This document shows, piece by piece, positions 1 through 9,911 of a stretch of DNA of 64,000 nucleotides (positions are counted from its first letter, which is position 1; each line of letters begins with the position of its first letter). Both the position numbers and the translations under genes were made by a program. The notes beneath the pieces were generated by a model, which ran no database searches, was not told where the DNA came from, and saw only the letters and a program-made list of their open reading frames with translations. This stretch comes from Pseudoalteromonas aurantia 208 (GTDB lineage: Bacteria > Pseudomonadota > Gammaproteobacteria > Enterobacterales > Alteromonadaceae), in contig NZ_AQGV01000012.1 of the NCBI RefSeq assembly GCF_014858725.1, forward strand, positions 1-64,000, in the 5' to 3' direction.

Positions 1-115
1 TGGTGACAATAGCGTTTTGGACCCACCTGACCCCATGCCGAACTCAGAAGTGAAACGAAACAGCGTCGATGATAGTGTGGCAGTTGCCATGTGAAAGTAG
101 AACATTGCCAGGCAT
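1..115 (+). rRNA. rrf: 5S ribosomal RNA, 5' end cut by window
   Basis: The conserved 5S core is visible (CCCACCTGACCCCATGCCGA at 21-40, then GAACTCAGAAGTGAAAC), and the molecule ends in GCCAGGCAT, which would pair with the missing first few bases. Only about five 5' nucleotides appear to lie outside the window. As the last gene of an rRNA operon it implies that 16S and 23S genes lie just upstream. The sequence is of gammaproteobacterial type. Confidence 0.96.
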
Positions 116-125
116 TAAATTAGAG

Positions 126-156
126 AAACCCGTTGCAGAGATGCGACGGGTTTTTT
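126..156 (+). terminator. Rho-independent terminator of the rRNA operon
   Basis: A GC-rich hairpin (AAACCCGTTGC, loop, GCGACGGGTTT) starts about 10 bases after 5S and runs straight into a T tract at 151-156. This is the expected end of the rRNA transcript. Confidence 0.88.
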
Positions 157-159
157 GCG

Positions 160-708
160 TTTGGGGTTTAGGAAAAGTGACTTGGAGAGCAGAAGTTAGA
201 AAGGGGGTTTTAGGTCACTATGAATAGCATGCTGTAAAAGCCACAGACCCTGAAATGAATTCAGGGAGACGAAGCTTTGTATTTAGAGACGGGGGTTTTA
301 TTACTCACACCTTATTGTCCTCCTGACGCAGGTCATGATCACTTGGCTGGAATCTCGTTTAAATAAATCGTGAAATATTACGACTGATATATAAGTTACG
401 TACTAGGCACCGTTCTTCATAAATTACAAAGATGATATTTTATCGTGAGAATGTGCGGTGGGTGCTACCCCGAGGCTTAAAATCATATATTACTGCGTAT
501 TTGTTCAAGGTATAACTCCCCCAAAAACGATACTCGCGATTTTCTGTCGCAGATTGAGAACTCTGCATGTCTATAAAACACCGAAATGTCGCGGTGATAC
601 AGGCTAACAATTTATCTAATATAGAGTAAGTATCCACATCTAAGTATGTACATCGTAGCGCTAATGGCTTTATGATGATGGCTTGATTAGGTATATGTAA
701 GGGTTGAT
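160..708. other. Non-coding stretch downstream of rRNA operon
   Basis: I find no convincing gene here. It holds a short hairpin (CCCTGAAATGAATTCAGGG, about 248-266) and one copy of a repeated palindrome (309-340). A 108-codon minus-strand reading frame crosses 440-766, but it has no recognisable domain. Confidence 0.5.
309..340 (+). repeat. Intergenic palindromic repeat, copy 1
   Basis: A 32-base sequence beginning ACCTTATTGTC and containing TCCTGACGCAGGTCATGA recurs at 1039-1070 with about two differences. Its centre is an inverted repeat (TCCTGAC, GCAG, GTCATGA with one mismatch). It is a small REP-like intergenic element. Confidence 0.6.
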
Positions 709-894
709 GTGCCGTACTATCTATTACTACTATTAGTGACTTTTGCTTTATTTGGGGTGTCGGCAACTTACTTTTCGCGTTTTCTCTATGATTATTGGGT
801 TAAGAAAGAAATTAACGTTGTTTATATTTGGCGTGCGGGTGGATGTGCCCTACTGATAATTATATTGTCACTCGTAGGGCAATTGATAAGGTAG
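709..894 (+). CDS. Possible small two-helix membrane protein
   Basis: This is a 61-residue frame starting at GTG with a good upstream AAGGG about 5 bases away. Residues 3-22 (LLLLLVTFALFGVSATYF) and about 43-59 (GGCALLIIILSLVGQL) form two hydrophobic segments separated by a charged loop (YDYWVKKE), a plausible small inner-membrane protein. I recognise no family. It lies alone between rRNA and a decayed IS, so its expression is uncertain. The overlapping minus-strand frame is less protein-like. Confidence 0.45.
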   Translation: MPYYLLLLLVTFALFGVSATYFSRFLYDYWVKKEINVVYIWRAGGCALLIIILSLVGQLIR

Positions 895-959
895 TTACTT
901 GGTCTTGAACGCTTCACATTTTTTATTAATACAGAGTGATTGAACATGCAGCTTAGGAA

Positions 960-1137
960 CCATAAAAGTAAGAAAGAAAGAGAAACATATTTATAGACCC
1001 TGAAACCCGTTTAGGAAGATGAGTCCCACGGTAATCCGACCTTATTGTCTTCCTGACGCAGGTCAGGATCTATAAAAGTGGGCAAGAAAGAGGTGTATTT
1101 ATAGACCTTTAACCCCGTCTTGGGGACGGTAACTAAT
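960..1137 (+). repeat. Degenerate tandem intergenic repeat
   Basis: Two related segments (about 963-1030 and 1071-1135) share the order ATAAAAGT, AAGAAAGAG, TATTTATAGACC, then a CCCGT-rich hairpin. The palindromic repeat of 309-340 recurs between them at 1039-1070, here with a perfect inverted repeat (TCCTGAC, GCAG, GTCAGGA at 1051-1068). No coding potential is seen. It looks like a decayed intergenic repeat cluster beside the IS remnant. Confidence 0.5.
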
Positions 1138-1194
1138 TTTGTGTAACTGTTTATCATCACATACTCTATTGTGAGTTAAGGATAGGCAGCGGCC

Positions 1195-2344
1195 AAAGGT
1201 ATTAAAACTCCTGAGGACTTAAACGAAACTAGTCAGATGTTGAAAAAGAACATTGTCGAAGTGGCACTGAGCGCTGAAATGGATAAAACACCTAGGCTAC
1301 GAAAAACATAGGCAATCTACATCGACTGTTAGTCGCAATGGCAAGAACAGCAAACGGGTTAAAACTGAAGGTGGCGACTTTGAACTCGATACCCCTCACG
1401 ACTGCGAAAGCTCTTTTGAACCCAAATAGGTCAAAAAGCACCAAACCCGTTTCACGTCTATGGCCGATAAAATCCTCTAGCTGTACGCACAAGGTGGGCA
1501 TTCGTGACATCGTTAATGCTTTTGATGAATGGTATGGTTCTGGGATATCGCCGACACTTGTTTCTCGTATGCGGTTATCGAATAAGTTATCGAGTGGCAA
1601 TCACGCCCACTGGATACGATATATTCTATTGTTTACCTGAGTTGTATTGTCGTTAAAATTCGTCAAGACAAAAGGGTTATCAACAAGTCGATTATTTTAG
1701 TACTGGGTATCAATATCGAAGGCCATAAAGAGCTGACGAGTATGTGGATCGCCGAGAACTAAGGTGCTAAGTTCTGGTTAAACGTACTGAAAAAACTTCA
1801 ACAGCGTGGGATGGAAGACATATTCTGATGACCTTAAATGTTTCCCTGATGCTATCAATACCGTTTTCCTCAAACTAACATCCAGCTGCGTATTGTACAC
1901 ATGGTTCGCAATTTGTCGAAATATGTCTTGTGGAAAGATTACAAGGCAGTCACCGCTGACTTAAAGCGTGTTTATCGTTCAGTTACAGAGGATGAAGCCT
2001 TACGTGAACTGGAGCGCTTCGGCAACATCTGGGACAGCCAATATTCGCAAATTGCAAAGTCATGGCATAACTATTGGCAGAATCTGAATACGCTGTTTAA
2101 CTACCCTGAAGATATCCGCAGGGCTATCTACACAGCTAACGCGATTGAATTGTTCAATAGTGTAATCAGAAAGAGATCAAAAAGCGTAAAATATTTCCTA
2201 GCGATAATTCAGCGAGAAAAATGCTTTTTCTTGCGATAAAAGATGCCAGCAAGAAATGGAAAATGCCGATTCAAAACTGACGTCAGGCGGTGATTCGTCT
2301 TATTATTGAGTTCGAGGAACGCCTCGAAATACATATCAATGAAA
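1195..2344 (+). pseudogene. IS256-family transposase remnant
   Basis: Pieces of one IS256/Mutator-type transposase occur in order but in shifting frames. An N-terminal piece reads PEDLNETSQMLKK (about 1210). A central piece reads IRDIVNAFDEWYGSGISPTL (about 1500). The longest open piece (1901-2239) carries MVRNLSKYV, KDYKAVTADLKRVYR and YPEDIRRAIYTANAIE, typical of the family's C-terminal half. The tail (FEERLE, about 2310) is out of frame again. Several frameshifts and an internal TAA (about 1759) make it inactive. I could not define the terminal inverted repeats. It lies next to an rRNA operon, a common landing zone. Confidence 0.85.
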
Positions 2345-2500
2345 TGGCAATTATTATAGCTAGGCTACAATTTATTTCGCTGAGTGTAATTAGTGCACTT
2401 CGCAGGAATAGTAAGTTTACAACACGAGTACTTTTCGAAAGAGAATCATAGTACAAGCAAATTACCTTGTACTACAAGCAGTAATAAGTGGCCTATATGG

Positions 2501-3052
2501 TCACTTGCTTACACCTTTATTATGGCAATCGGTGAGCAAGTTCTGCCAGAAGCTCTTTCCTTTTCTGCGTGTGAGTTTTATATTGTTTTCAGGAATACTT
2601 TCCGGATCATCGTAATTATCAAGCGCGTGCTCCATACTAAGTTCTCGAATTAGGTGCAAAGTTGGGTAGGGAGCCCTATTAGTATAGTTTGCAGGGTCAT
2701 CATCTTCGCTGTCTGCAAATACATAATTAGGGTGAAAGTTAGCAATTTGATAAATACCTTCATAACCTTGTACACATAACATAGCATTCGCTAAATCGAC
2801 TAGATTCAAGAAATCATCAAAGTTTTGAAACCCTTGTGTAAAAAACAACAAGGTTGTTTCTCTTTCTGGGTTTTGTGTTAGTTGAACGCAGTGCTCAAGC
2901 ATATCCATGACAGCATCATCATGACTTATACTGCTCGATGGTTGGTAGTAAATTTTATTCTGCTCAACTTCTTGTCTTGCAAATGGACAAAAGTTGAATT
3001 TAACGATAACAGAGCTGACCCAGTTCTGCATGGCATTAATAGGTGTGGTCAT
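2501..3052 (-). CDS. DUF1415 family protein
   Basis: This 183-residue soluble protein begins MTTPINAMQNWVSSVIVKFN and contains NFCPFARQEVEQ and a central FANFHPNYVFADSEDDD-like acidic stretch, hallmarks of the DUF1415 family. The biochemical role is unknown. Its ATG overlaps the TGA of waaA by four bases (ATGA), so the two are translationally coupled and probably one operon. The length matches the family. Family assignment is confident; function is not claimed. Confidence 0.85.
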   Translation of the reverse strand: MTTPINAMQNWVSSVIVKFNFCPFARQEVEQNKIYYQPSSSISHDDAVMDMLEHCVQLTQNPERETTLLFFTQGFQNFDDFLNLVDLANAMLCVQGYEGIYQIANFHPNYVFADSEDDDPANYTNRAPYPTLHLIRELSMEHALDNYDDPESIPENNIKLTRRKGKSFWQNLLTDCHNKGVSK

Positions 3053-4323
3053 GTTAATTCCTCTGATGTGCGTAATGAAGTTAATAAATCAAGAGATTTA
3101 GGAATTGCGCCCTGATTTTTCTGTAGGCATGCATGTGCATTTTGACCCAGCAACGTTCGAGTATCGAAATCATCGAATAGCTTAATTAAAACTTCACTAA
3201 GCTGTTGTTCATGATCAATTTGTAGTGCACCTTTGTTGGAGAGTAGGTCTGGGTAGATGTGAGAAAAGTTGTAAGTTGAAGGCCCTGTAAGTACACCAAC
3301 TGCGAAAGCCGCTGCTTCAAGCGGGTTATGCCCACCTCTTTCAATAAGACTACCACCTATGTAAGCAATATCCGCACAGCCATAGAGCATTTTTAGCTCA
3401 CCCAAAGTATCGGCCAGCAAAACCTGTTTTGTAGGCTCTAAAGCCTCACTACGTTTAGTAAAAGAGAATGCTTGTTGATTGAGTATGTCTGCAACAAATT
3501 GAAACTGTTCTGGGTGTCGAGGTGCAATAATTAACAAAGCATTTGGGTTTTTCTTTAATAATTGTTGATGGGCAAAAAGTACTTTTTCATGTTCTTTTGG
3601 GTGAGTTGAACCTGCAACCCATACAGGTCTGTCCGCAAGCTGTGCTTTTAAGGCGTTAGCATTTAACTGAACATCAAAATCTATTTGGATGTCAAACTTT
3701 ATTGACCCTGTTACGGTTACTTTCTGCCTAGCAAGACCCAGAGTAATAAAACGCTTTGCATCTTCCTCATTATGGCATGCTAAGTGATCTATGCTTTTCA
3801 TAAGTCGTTTGGCGAGGGGAGAGACTCTTTGATAGCCTTTCAACGATTTCTCAGACAAACGCGCATTGATAATAACAGTCGGGCATGCTTGTTTGTTAGC
3901 TTGTGCTAATAGGTTTAGCCAAAGTTCAGTTTCTAATATGATCAGTAGTTTTGGTTGTAAGGTTTTGATAAAGCGTTTACTACAATGCCAAAAATCAAAT
4001 GGCAAATAACAAATATTTGCATGTTGCCCAAGGCTATCAGTAGCTTGTTGGCGACCAGTAGGCGTGTTGCAGGTAATTACAATGTAGTCGTTCGGGTGGC
4101 GTTTTATATATGCTTTTATTAATGGCGTCGCTGCGAGCACCTCACCTACTGATGCGCAGTGGAAAATGACGGCATTTCTTGGTAAAGACTTCAAAGAAAG
4201 AGCAAAGCGCTCTAAAAAAAACAGCCGATAAGTAGGAGTTTTATGCCCTCTTATTAGGTATAGATAAATGACTATAAATGGGCTGAGTATATAAAGGAAG
4301 CAGCTGTATAAAAGGCGTATCAT
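3049..4323 (-). CDS. waaA: 3-deoxy-D-manno-octulosonic acid (Kdo) transferase
   Basis: The enzyme transfers Kdo from CMP-Kdo to lipid A precursor at the cytoplasmic face of the inner membrane. The 424-residue length is normal for WaaA. An N-terminal hydrophobic anchor (residues 4-24) precedes HCASVGEVLAATPLI, which holds the catalytic glutamate of the family. The GT-B C-terminal half has GSTHPKEHE, PRHPEQF and GGHNPLEAAAF, the CMP-Kdo site. A kdkA gene nearby fits a core with a single phosphorylated Kdo, as in Haemophilus and Vibrio, so this WaaA may be monofunctional (inference). It is divergent from the Wzi-like gene and followed by the DUF1415 gene. Confidence 0.95.
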   Translation of the reverse strand: MIRLLYSCFLYILSPFIVIYLYLIRGHKTPTYRLFFLERFALSLKSLPRNAVIFHCASVGEVLAATPLIKAYIKRHPNDYIVITCNTPTGRQQATDSLGQHANICYLPFDFWHCSKRFIKTLQPKLLIILETELWLNLLAQANKQACPTVIINARLSEKSLKGYQRVSPLAKRLMKSIDHLACHNEEDAKRFITLGLARQKVTVTGSIKFDIQIDFDVQLNANALKAQLADRPVWVAGSTHPKEHEKVLFAHQQLLKKNPNALLIIAPRHPEQFQFVADILNQQAFSFTKRSEALEPTKQVLLADTLGELKMLYGCADIAYIGGSLIERGGHNPLEAAAFAVGVLTGPSTYNFSHIYPDLLSNKGALQIDHEQQLSEVLIKLFDDFDTRTLLGQNAHACLQKNQGAIPKSLDLLTSLRTSEELT

Positions 4324-4471
4324 GAGTCACATATGGTAAATATAAAAACTCATTTTACTGTGAATTGTGTAAGAATTAAAATCTAATAACAAATTTACAC
4401 ACTTTAGAGTCGTGCTCCCACAAAATAACTTTGTTACCATATAGGTATATTTCAAAAAACACTGATAAAAG

Positions 4472-5923
4472 ATGAAGTCTAAAAGTACGTATTTCTTTGC
4501 TGGTATATTATTTTTCCTCTCTACCTATGCATTTTCAGCACCAACGGCATATTTACCAATTGGGAAAGATGTCATTTTAGAGTATCAAATTGACCAGATG
4601 TTTGCTTTAACACATGGTACACCAATGGCAAAACCATATCGTTTAAGCGAAATACATTCTGCGCTGCGAAAACTCTATAGTCTTGATAGAGCATTATATA
4701 ATGTTATTCAGAAGCGTTTGAAGCCCTACTCAAGTAAAGATGACATTACCCGTCAGGGTGTCAAATTGAGAGTTGATTCTGGAGAAAAAGTTAAATTAGC
4801 TAATGAGAGAAGTAATACCTCTAGTGAATATGCGGAACTGTCACTAGAAGGTATTTGGCGAGGCAGTGAAAGTTCGCTATTACAAGTCGGCATTGATTAC
4901 CGAGTCGAAGCAGGAGATTTGATCCCGTATAATACCTTTTACGCGTTAGGCGGTGAGACTTTTCAGCTCAATTTAGGATATAAAGAACATTGGTTTTCAC
5001 CGTTTAAAAGCTTTGCCCAAGTTTACTCTAACAATGCAAAACCGCTACCTTCTGTATCTATTGGGTTAATTGCACCATTGAAAAATTGGTGGAACTTTGA
5101 CTTTGAGCTTTTTTATGCTGAGTCGGAACATGTAGAAAATGGCATCTTATATGAAGGAAAGCTACATAGTGGCAGACCAAAGCTGGCTGGTACACACTTT
5201 AGCCTAGAGCCGATAGATGGTTGGAAAATTGGCTTAAATCGAATGATGCAATTCGGAGGTGGACCTCGCGAAGTTAATGTTAAGGATGTATTAAAAGCTT
5301 ATTTTGACCCAGCAGGAAATGATAATTCGGGTCTTACTGGTAGTAGGGATGCAGAATTAGGAGACCAATGGGTAACTTTTACAAGTACATTACGGACAAC
5401 GACAGTATTGCCAGTTGAGTGGTATATAGAATATGGAGGAGAGGATACTAAAGGCCACAAAAACTACCAATTTGGTAACACCGCGACCAATCTTGGTTTT
5501 TATCTTCCAAAATTAACAGCTCAAAGTACGTTGCGTTATGAGTATTCAAATCAGCACAGCCTTTGGTATGTGAATGAAATATATCCGACTTACGGGAATT
5601 CAATTGGTGGAGCTGTCATGGGGAGTTTTATTGGTGATCAACGAAAGTTTGGCGATGCAGCACCATCTCAAGCTCATGTTATTGATGTTACTTATAGTGA
5701 ATCCTTCACTTCTTTGTGGCGAGCGAAATACACTAGAATTGAAAATAAAAGTGGTTATTTAAATGAGCTTGGTCAACAAGGGGAGGATTATGAAGTGGGT
5801 CAAGAGTTGCAAATTAGCAATAGTCGTAGCATTGCCAAAAAGCAGGTTGAGACTACTTTGGCTGTAGGTAAGGATGTATTTGGACAGAGCTATACTTGGT
5901 TATCAGTCAATGTATACTGGTAG
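4472..5923 (+). CDS. Capsule assembly Wzi family outer-membrane protein
   Basis: The 483-residue precursor has a Sec signal peptide (cleavage likely after YAFSA, about residue 23). A helical N-terminal domain (about 30-95) is followed by alternating beta strands ending in an aromatic C-terminus (SVNVYW), as in outer-membrane barrels. GLNRMMQFGGG and YGGED are typical of Wzi, which binds capsular polysaccharide at the cell surface. No other capsule gene is in the window; the protein sits at the head of the heptose genes, 54 bases before gmhA, so it may serve LPS- or exopolysaccharide-linked surface retention. Family confident, substrate unknown. Confidence 0.85.
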   Translation: MKSKSTYFFAGILFFLSTYAFSAPTAYLPIGKDVILEYQIDQMFALTHGTPMAKPYRLSEIHSALRKLYSLDRALYNVIQKRLKPYSSKDDITRQGVKLRVDSGEKVKLANERSNTSSEYAELSLEGIWRGSESSLLQVGIDYRVEAGDLIPYNTFYALGGETFQLNLGYKEHWFSPFKSFAQVYSNNAKPLPSVSIGLIAPLKNWWNFDFELFYAESEHVENGILYEGKLHSGRPKLAGTHFSLEPIDGWKIGLNRMMQFGGGPREVNVKDVLKAYFDPAGNDNSGLTGSRDAELGDQWVTFTSTLRTTTVLPVEWYIEYGGEDTKGHKNYQFGNTATNLGFYLPKLTAQSTLRYEYSNQHSLWYVNEIYPTYGNSIGGAVMGSFIGDQRKFGDAAPSQAHVIDVTYSESFTSLWRAKYTRIENKSGYLNELGQQGEDYEVGQELQISNSRSIAKKQVETTLAVGKDVFGQSYTWLSVNVYW

Positions 5924-5977
5924 TTCACGGATATTATTTACAGAATTAAGCCCAATAGCGGTGATTTAGGAACTCAT

Positions 5978-6568
5978 ATGTCGAAAAATCAACATGTTGA
6001 ACAAAGTTATTTAGCTTCTTTGCAACGTCATCAAGATGTTTTCAATACAATGGCTGATTATCATCAAGAAGTGATGCAACTATTGAATGCATGCCAAAGT
6101 GCTTTGGCTCGAGGTGGTAAAGTTATTTGGTTCGGCAACGGTGGTAGTGCGGCAGACGCGCAACATTTGGCTGCCGAATTTGTCGTTCGATATAAGCTGG
6201 AGCGGGGGCCGCTGGCATCAATAGCGCTAACCACAGATACGTCTATTTTAACTGCGCATAGCAATGACTACCACTTCGATACGGTATTTGAGCGTCAAGT
6301 TCAAGCTTTGTGTAAAAAAGAAGATTTAGTGATTGGTTTAACAACATCCGGTACGAGCGCCAATATTAATTTGGCGCTGGCAGCAGCCAATGAGTTAGGT
6401 GCGTTCACTGTGGCATTGACGGGGCGAGATGGTGGTGAAGTAAAAAGTATTGCGAAGTTACCAATTATAATTCGTAATGATGAAACAGCGCGTATTCAAG
6501 AAGCTCATATGTTTATTGGTCATTGGTTATGTGAAGCTGTGGATATGTTGGTTGCGGAGTTGCAATAA
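5978..6568 (+). CDS. gmhA: Phosphoheptose (sedoheptulose-7-phosphate) isomerase
   Basis: GmhA converts D-sedoheptulose 7-phosphate to D-glycero-D-manno-heptose 7-phosphate, the first step of ADP-heptose synthesis. The 196-residue SIS-domain protein has [20 protein letters not shown] (residues 51-70), the sugar-phosphate loop [10 protein letters not shown], and a C-terminal [15 protein letters not shown] with the metal/catalytic Glu and His. Its TAA overlaps the ATG of hldE by one base (TAATG), showing translational coupling to the next enzyme of the pathway. Confidence 0.96.
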   Translation: MSKNQHVEQSYLASLQRHQDVFNTMADYHQEVMQLLNACQSALARGGKVIWFGNGGSAADAQHLAAEFVVRYKLERGPLASIALTTDTSILTAHSNDYHFDTVFERQVQALCKKEDLVIGLTTSGTSANINLALAAANELGAFTVALTGRDGGEVKSIAKLPIIIRNDETARIQEAHMFIGHWLCEAVDMLVAELQ

Positions 6569-8013
6569 TGAATTTAGCCAACTTACAACATCTGAATAAA
6601 GCACGTGTTCTAGTCGTTGGGGATGTCATGCTTGATCGTTATTGGCTAGGAGATACCGGTAGAATTTCCCCTGAAGCCCCTGTACCCGTTGTTAAAGTGA
6701 GTCGCCTAGAAGACAAAGCTGGGGGCGCTGCAAACGTTGCTAAGAATGTGGCACATTTAGATGGAAAAGTGGGATTACTCGGGTTGATAGGTAAGGATGA
6801 CAATGGTCAAACTCTAGAGCGTATTTTGCAATTTGAAAATATACATTCGCAGTTAGTGAGTATTGATGCGCTGCCAACGATCGCTAAAATGCGAGTCATC
6901 AGCCGGCATCAACAAGTTGTAAGGTTAGACTTAGAAGAGACATTTACAAATACACATAGTCGTTTTCTGTTGAGTAAACTGAAGGAAGTCATTGATGAAT
7001 ATGATTATATTTTATTTTCAGATTATAATAAGGGGGCGTTGTCGGCTATTCAAGAAATGATAGCCGTTGCAAAATCCGCAGGAAAAACAGTGCTTGTTGA
7101 CCCTAAGTCATCTGATTTTGCTTTATATCGCGGTGCAGACTTCATTACACCCAATCTTAATGAATTTAAACTAGCTGGGGGCATTGTTGATTCTGAAGAG
7201 ACATTAACTGAGAGCGCTCGTAAGCTACTACAAGAAGCAGGCATTGAAGCAATGTTGCTAACTCGTTCAGAACAAGGCATGTCATTGATTAGTGCTTCAG
7301 AAAAACATCATTTCTCAGCTCAAGTAAGAGAAGTGAGTGATGTAACTGGTGCCGGTGATACAGTAATTGCAACCCTGACAACGATGTTGGGGGCCGGTAT
7401 GATTGCGAAAGATGCAGTGGAAGTTGCAAATATTGCTGCAGGCATTGCAGTGAGTAAACTCGGAGCTGCCACTGTAACGCCCGAAGAGTTAAGTCGCAAG
7501 CTAGGGCAGTACTTAATTGAGAATGGCGAGCACTATCAAACTCCTTATGATGATGTGCATCAACATATTGCACTCGCACAAAAAAATGGTGAGCGTATTG
7601 TGTTTACCAATGGGTGTTTTGATATATTACATGCGGGACATGTAAAATATTTGGCACAAGCTAAAGCGATGGGTGATAGGCTAGTTGTCGGTTTGAATAA
7701 TGACGAGTCTATATCACGTCTTAAAGGTTCAGATAGGCCAATAAACCCTTTAGATGAGCGGGCTATGGTACTATCTGCATTGGCTTCGGTTGATTGGGTA
7801 ATCCCTTTTGGCAGTGAAGCACAAGGAGATACGCCAGCAGAACTGATTGCACGACTCAGCCCTGATGTTTTGGTCAAAGGTGGTGATTATAAGGTATCTG
7901 AAATCGCTGGTGCCGATCATGTGCTGAGTACCGGAGGAAAAGTTGAGGTGCTTGATTTCTTAAATGGTTGCTCTACTTCAAATATTATTAAGAAAGCGCA
8001 GTCAACTCAATAA
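6568..8013 (+). CDS. hldE: Bifunctional heptose 7-P kinase / heptose 1-P adenylyltransferase
   Basis: This two-domain enzyme performs steps 2 and 4 of ADP-heptose synthesis. Residues about 10-315 are a PfkB/ribokinase domain ([22 protein letters not shown], catalytic DVTGAGDT). Residues about 340-481 are a nucleotidyltransferase domain ([17 protein letters not shown] with the HxGH motif, [10 protein letters not shown]). The 481-residue length equals the fused E. coli-type HldE. It is coupled to gmhA and ends 4 bases from the 3' end of the convergent kdkA. Confidence 0.97.
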   Translation: MNLANLQHLNKARVLVVGDVMLDRYWLGDTGRISPEAPVPVVKVSRLEDKAGGAANVAKNVAHLDGKVGLLGLIGKDDNGQTLERILQFENIHSQLVSIDALPTIAKMRVISRHQQVVRLDLEETFTNTHSRFLLSKLKEVIDEYDYILFSDYNKGALSAIQEMIAVAKSAGKTVLVDPKSSDFALYRGADFITPNLNEFKLAGGIVDSEETLTESARKLLQEAGIEAMLLTRSEQGMSLISASEKHHFSAQVREVSDVTGAGDTVIATLTTMLGAGMIAKDAVEVANIAAGIAVSKLGAATVTPEELSRKLGQYLIENGEHYQTPYDDVHQHIALAQKNGERIVFTNGCFDILHAGHVKYLAQAKAMGDRLVVGLNNDESISRLKGSDRPINPLDERAMVLSALASVDWVIPFGSEAQGDTPAELIARLSPDVLVKGGDYKVSEIAGADHVLSTGGKVEVLDFLNGCSTSNIIKKAQSTQ

Positions 8014-8017
8014 GAGT

Positions 8018-8737
8018 TTATGGATGTCGGGCATCCATATAATGGGTGTGAAATGATACCCAGTTATCAGGAGTGAAGTAGAAGGTCGGCCATTTGCCGG
8101 CCTCTTTGTGCAGAGAGCGCTGTAACCGTTCTATATTACTGTTCTGCCAGTCTAAAGCTGGTTTTCTTAATTCACCGCGATCAAAATCGATAAGATACAC
8201 CTTCCCCTTATCATCAAAGAGGATATTGTTGATATTCAAATCTGCATGGTAAACCCCTGCGTTATGAAACTCGGCGATAGTTAAAGCAACATCACTAAGA
8301 TTTTGATCTGTAAGCGGCTGTGTCTGTAGCAACTCGCATAAACTAATCGCACCAGGTATGGCGGAAGTAATTAAATCTCCACGATATATTAATAGAGATT
8401 TCGTTACTCTGGCTGCGATTGGTTGAGGAACTGCTAAACCACGTTTTTGTAGTTCACACATAAGTAAAAATTCGCGATAAACACGAGAATTTTTTAACCC
8501 CGTATAAATATATTGGTCAGATAATATTTTGCCTATGATACCGCCTCGCCAATAATGTTTGAGCACATTAACGGTGTCGTTATGCTTAAAAAACCAAGCA
8601 GTAGCGCGTCCTTCTTTGGTGCCTACAATCGCGTTTTTTTGTTGCCAATAACTCGCATCAAAGTATTTAGCAGGGAAAGAGGGCTCAACGTATTCAGGGC
8701 TTAATATATACCCCTGTTTTGTATCATTAATGTGCAT
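8018..8737 (-). CDS. kdkA: 3-deoxy-D-manno-octulosonic acid kinase
   Basis: KdkA phosphorylates the Kdo residue attached to lipid A. The 239-residue protein has a eukaryotic-like kinase fold: catalytic loop YHADLNINNILFDDKG and metal-binding LIDFDRGE (about residues 160-185). Length and motifs match the Haemophilus/Vibrio KdkA family. It converges on hldE and is divergent from the heptosyltransferase gene, inside the inner-core cluster. Kdo phosphorylation normally replaces a second Kdo, so the sequence suggests a single-Kdo core (established for the family, inferred here). Confidence 0.93.
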   Translation of the reverse strand: MHINDTKQGYILSPEYVEPSFPAKYFDASYWQQKNAIVGTKEGRATAWFFKHNDTVNVLKHYWRGGIIGKILSDQYIYTGLKNSRVYREFLLMCELQKRGLAVPQPIAARVTKSLLIYRGDLITSAIPGAISLCELLQTQPLTDQNLSDVALTIAEFHNAGVYHADLNINNILFDDKGKVYLIDFDRGELRKPALDWQNSNIERLQRSLHKEAGKWPTFYFTPDNWVSFHTHYMDARHP

Positions 8738-8860
8738 ATCAGCGGTAAAGTAAACTTAGATGGAGGTAGTGTATCGCGTTTTTACCTCGCTATAAACTTG
8801 CAAAGCAATGTGAATAATTTAAGATCGGATTCTAAATGAGGTTTATCTTGCGGGAAAAGT

Positions 8861-9904
8861 GTGACAGATCAATATAATTCAATTTGTATTTTAAGATTAT
8901 CGGCTATCGGTGACGTTTGCCATGCAGTCTCCGCAGTTCAAGATATTCAAGCGGCTCACCCACATGCAAAAATTACTTGGATAATAGGAAAGGTTGAAGC
9001 CATGTTGCTATCGGGCTTGCCAGGTATCGAGTTTGTTATTTTTGATAAGAAGCAAGGGAAAGCCGCGTATAACCAGTTGAAAGCGTGTTTTAAAGGCCGA
9101 AAATTTGATGTATTGCTGCATATGCAAGTTGCCCTACGGGCTAATTTGGTAGCCAGATGCATTCCAGCTAAGAAGAAAATTGGCTTTGATAAACATCGTA
9201 GCAAAGAGTTACACGGCTTATTTATTAATAAACGAATACAAGCACAAAGCGAGCCTCATGTTTTAGAAGGCTTTCAGAATTTTGCTCGAGCAATTGGTGC
9301 AAAATGCGGTATCCCGAGTTGGGAAATGCCTTACTCGGTGGAGGATGAAAGTGTGGCAAGTCAGCTTTTATGCGAGTTAGGTAGAGTTTTTGTGATTGCA
9401 CCTGCGGCAAGTAAAGAAGAAAGAAATTGGTTACCTGAGCGCTACGCAAAAGTTGCTGAACACGCACACAAGCAAGGGTTTAGTGTGGTAGTCACTGGTG
9501 GTCCAACGACATTGGAGCAGACTTTGGCAGATAAAATAGTCAGTCAAGCATGTTGTCCTATTCTTAATTTAGTCGGAAAAACGCAGTTAAAGCAATTATT
9601 GTGTGTTTTGAAGCAAGCAAAACTAGTTTTGGCGCCAGATACTGGACCTGCTCATATGGCGGTGACAGTTCAGACACCAGTGATTGGGTTATACGCACAT
9701 TCGAATCCACAACGTACCGGGCCTTATTTATATTTAGACTATGTTGTTGAGGTTTATCACAACAATTTATTTAAGCAAAAAAAGAAAACTGCGAAGCAAC
9801 TGCCATGGGGCACAAGAGTTAAAGGCGCTGACTTAATGTCACAGATCAGCACTGAACAGGTTGTTACCATGTTTGACCATGTTGTAAATACTGAAAGGTT
9901 ATAA
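8861..9904 (+). CDS. Glycosyltransferase family 9, heptosyltransferase-like
   Basis: The 347-residue GT9 protein likely adds heptose from ADP-heptose to the LPS inner core at the cytoplasmic membrane. It starts at GTG and has the N-terminal LRLSAIGDVCHAVSAV motif, and in the C-terminal domain PAASKEERNW, GGPTTLE and APDTGPAHMAV, the ADP-heptose site. The linked gmhA-hldE-gmhB-kdkA genes support a first-heptose (WaaC-like) role, but the sequence alone does not separate WaaC from WaaF. gmhB follows 7 bases later, probably in the same transcript. Confidence 0.85.
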   Translation: MTDQYNSICILRLSAIGDVCHAVSAVQDIQAAHPHAKITWIIGKVEAMLLSGLPGIEFVIFDKKQGKAAYNQLKACFKGRKFDVLLHMQVALRANLVARCIPAKKKIGFDKHRSKELHGLFINKRIQAQSEPHVLEGFQNFARAIGAKCGIPSWEMPYSVEDESVASQLLCELGRVFVIAPAASKEERNWLPERYAKVAEHAHKQGFSVVVTGGPTTLEQTLADKIVSQACCPILNLVGKTQLKQLLCVLKQAKLVLAPDTGPAHMAVTVQTPVIGLYAHSNPQRTGPYLYLDYVVEVYHNNLFKQKKKTAKQLPWGTRVKGADLMSQISTEQVVTMFDHVVNTERL

Positions 9905-9911
9905 GGGTGTT

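Noticed and set aside
440..766. 108-codon minus-strand ORF between rRNA and the IS remnant
   Set aside because: No domain, no clear ribosome-binding site, unusual composition, and it overlaps a more protein-like plus-strand frame at 709.
1195..2344. IS256 remnant as the source of the transposase for the MITEs
   Set aside because: IS256-family elements make 8-9 bp duplications and have different ends; the MITE ends (AACCTCAG) are not seen at this remnant.
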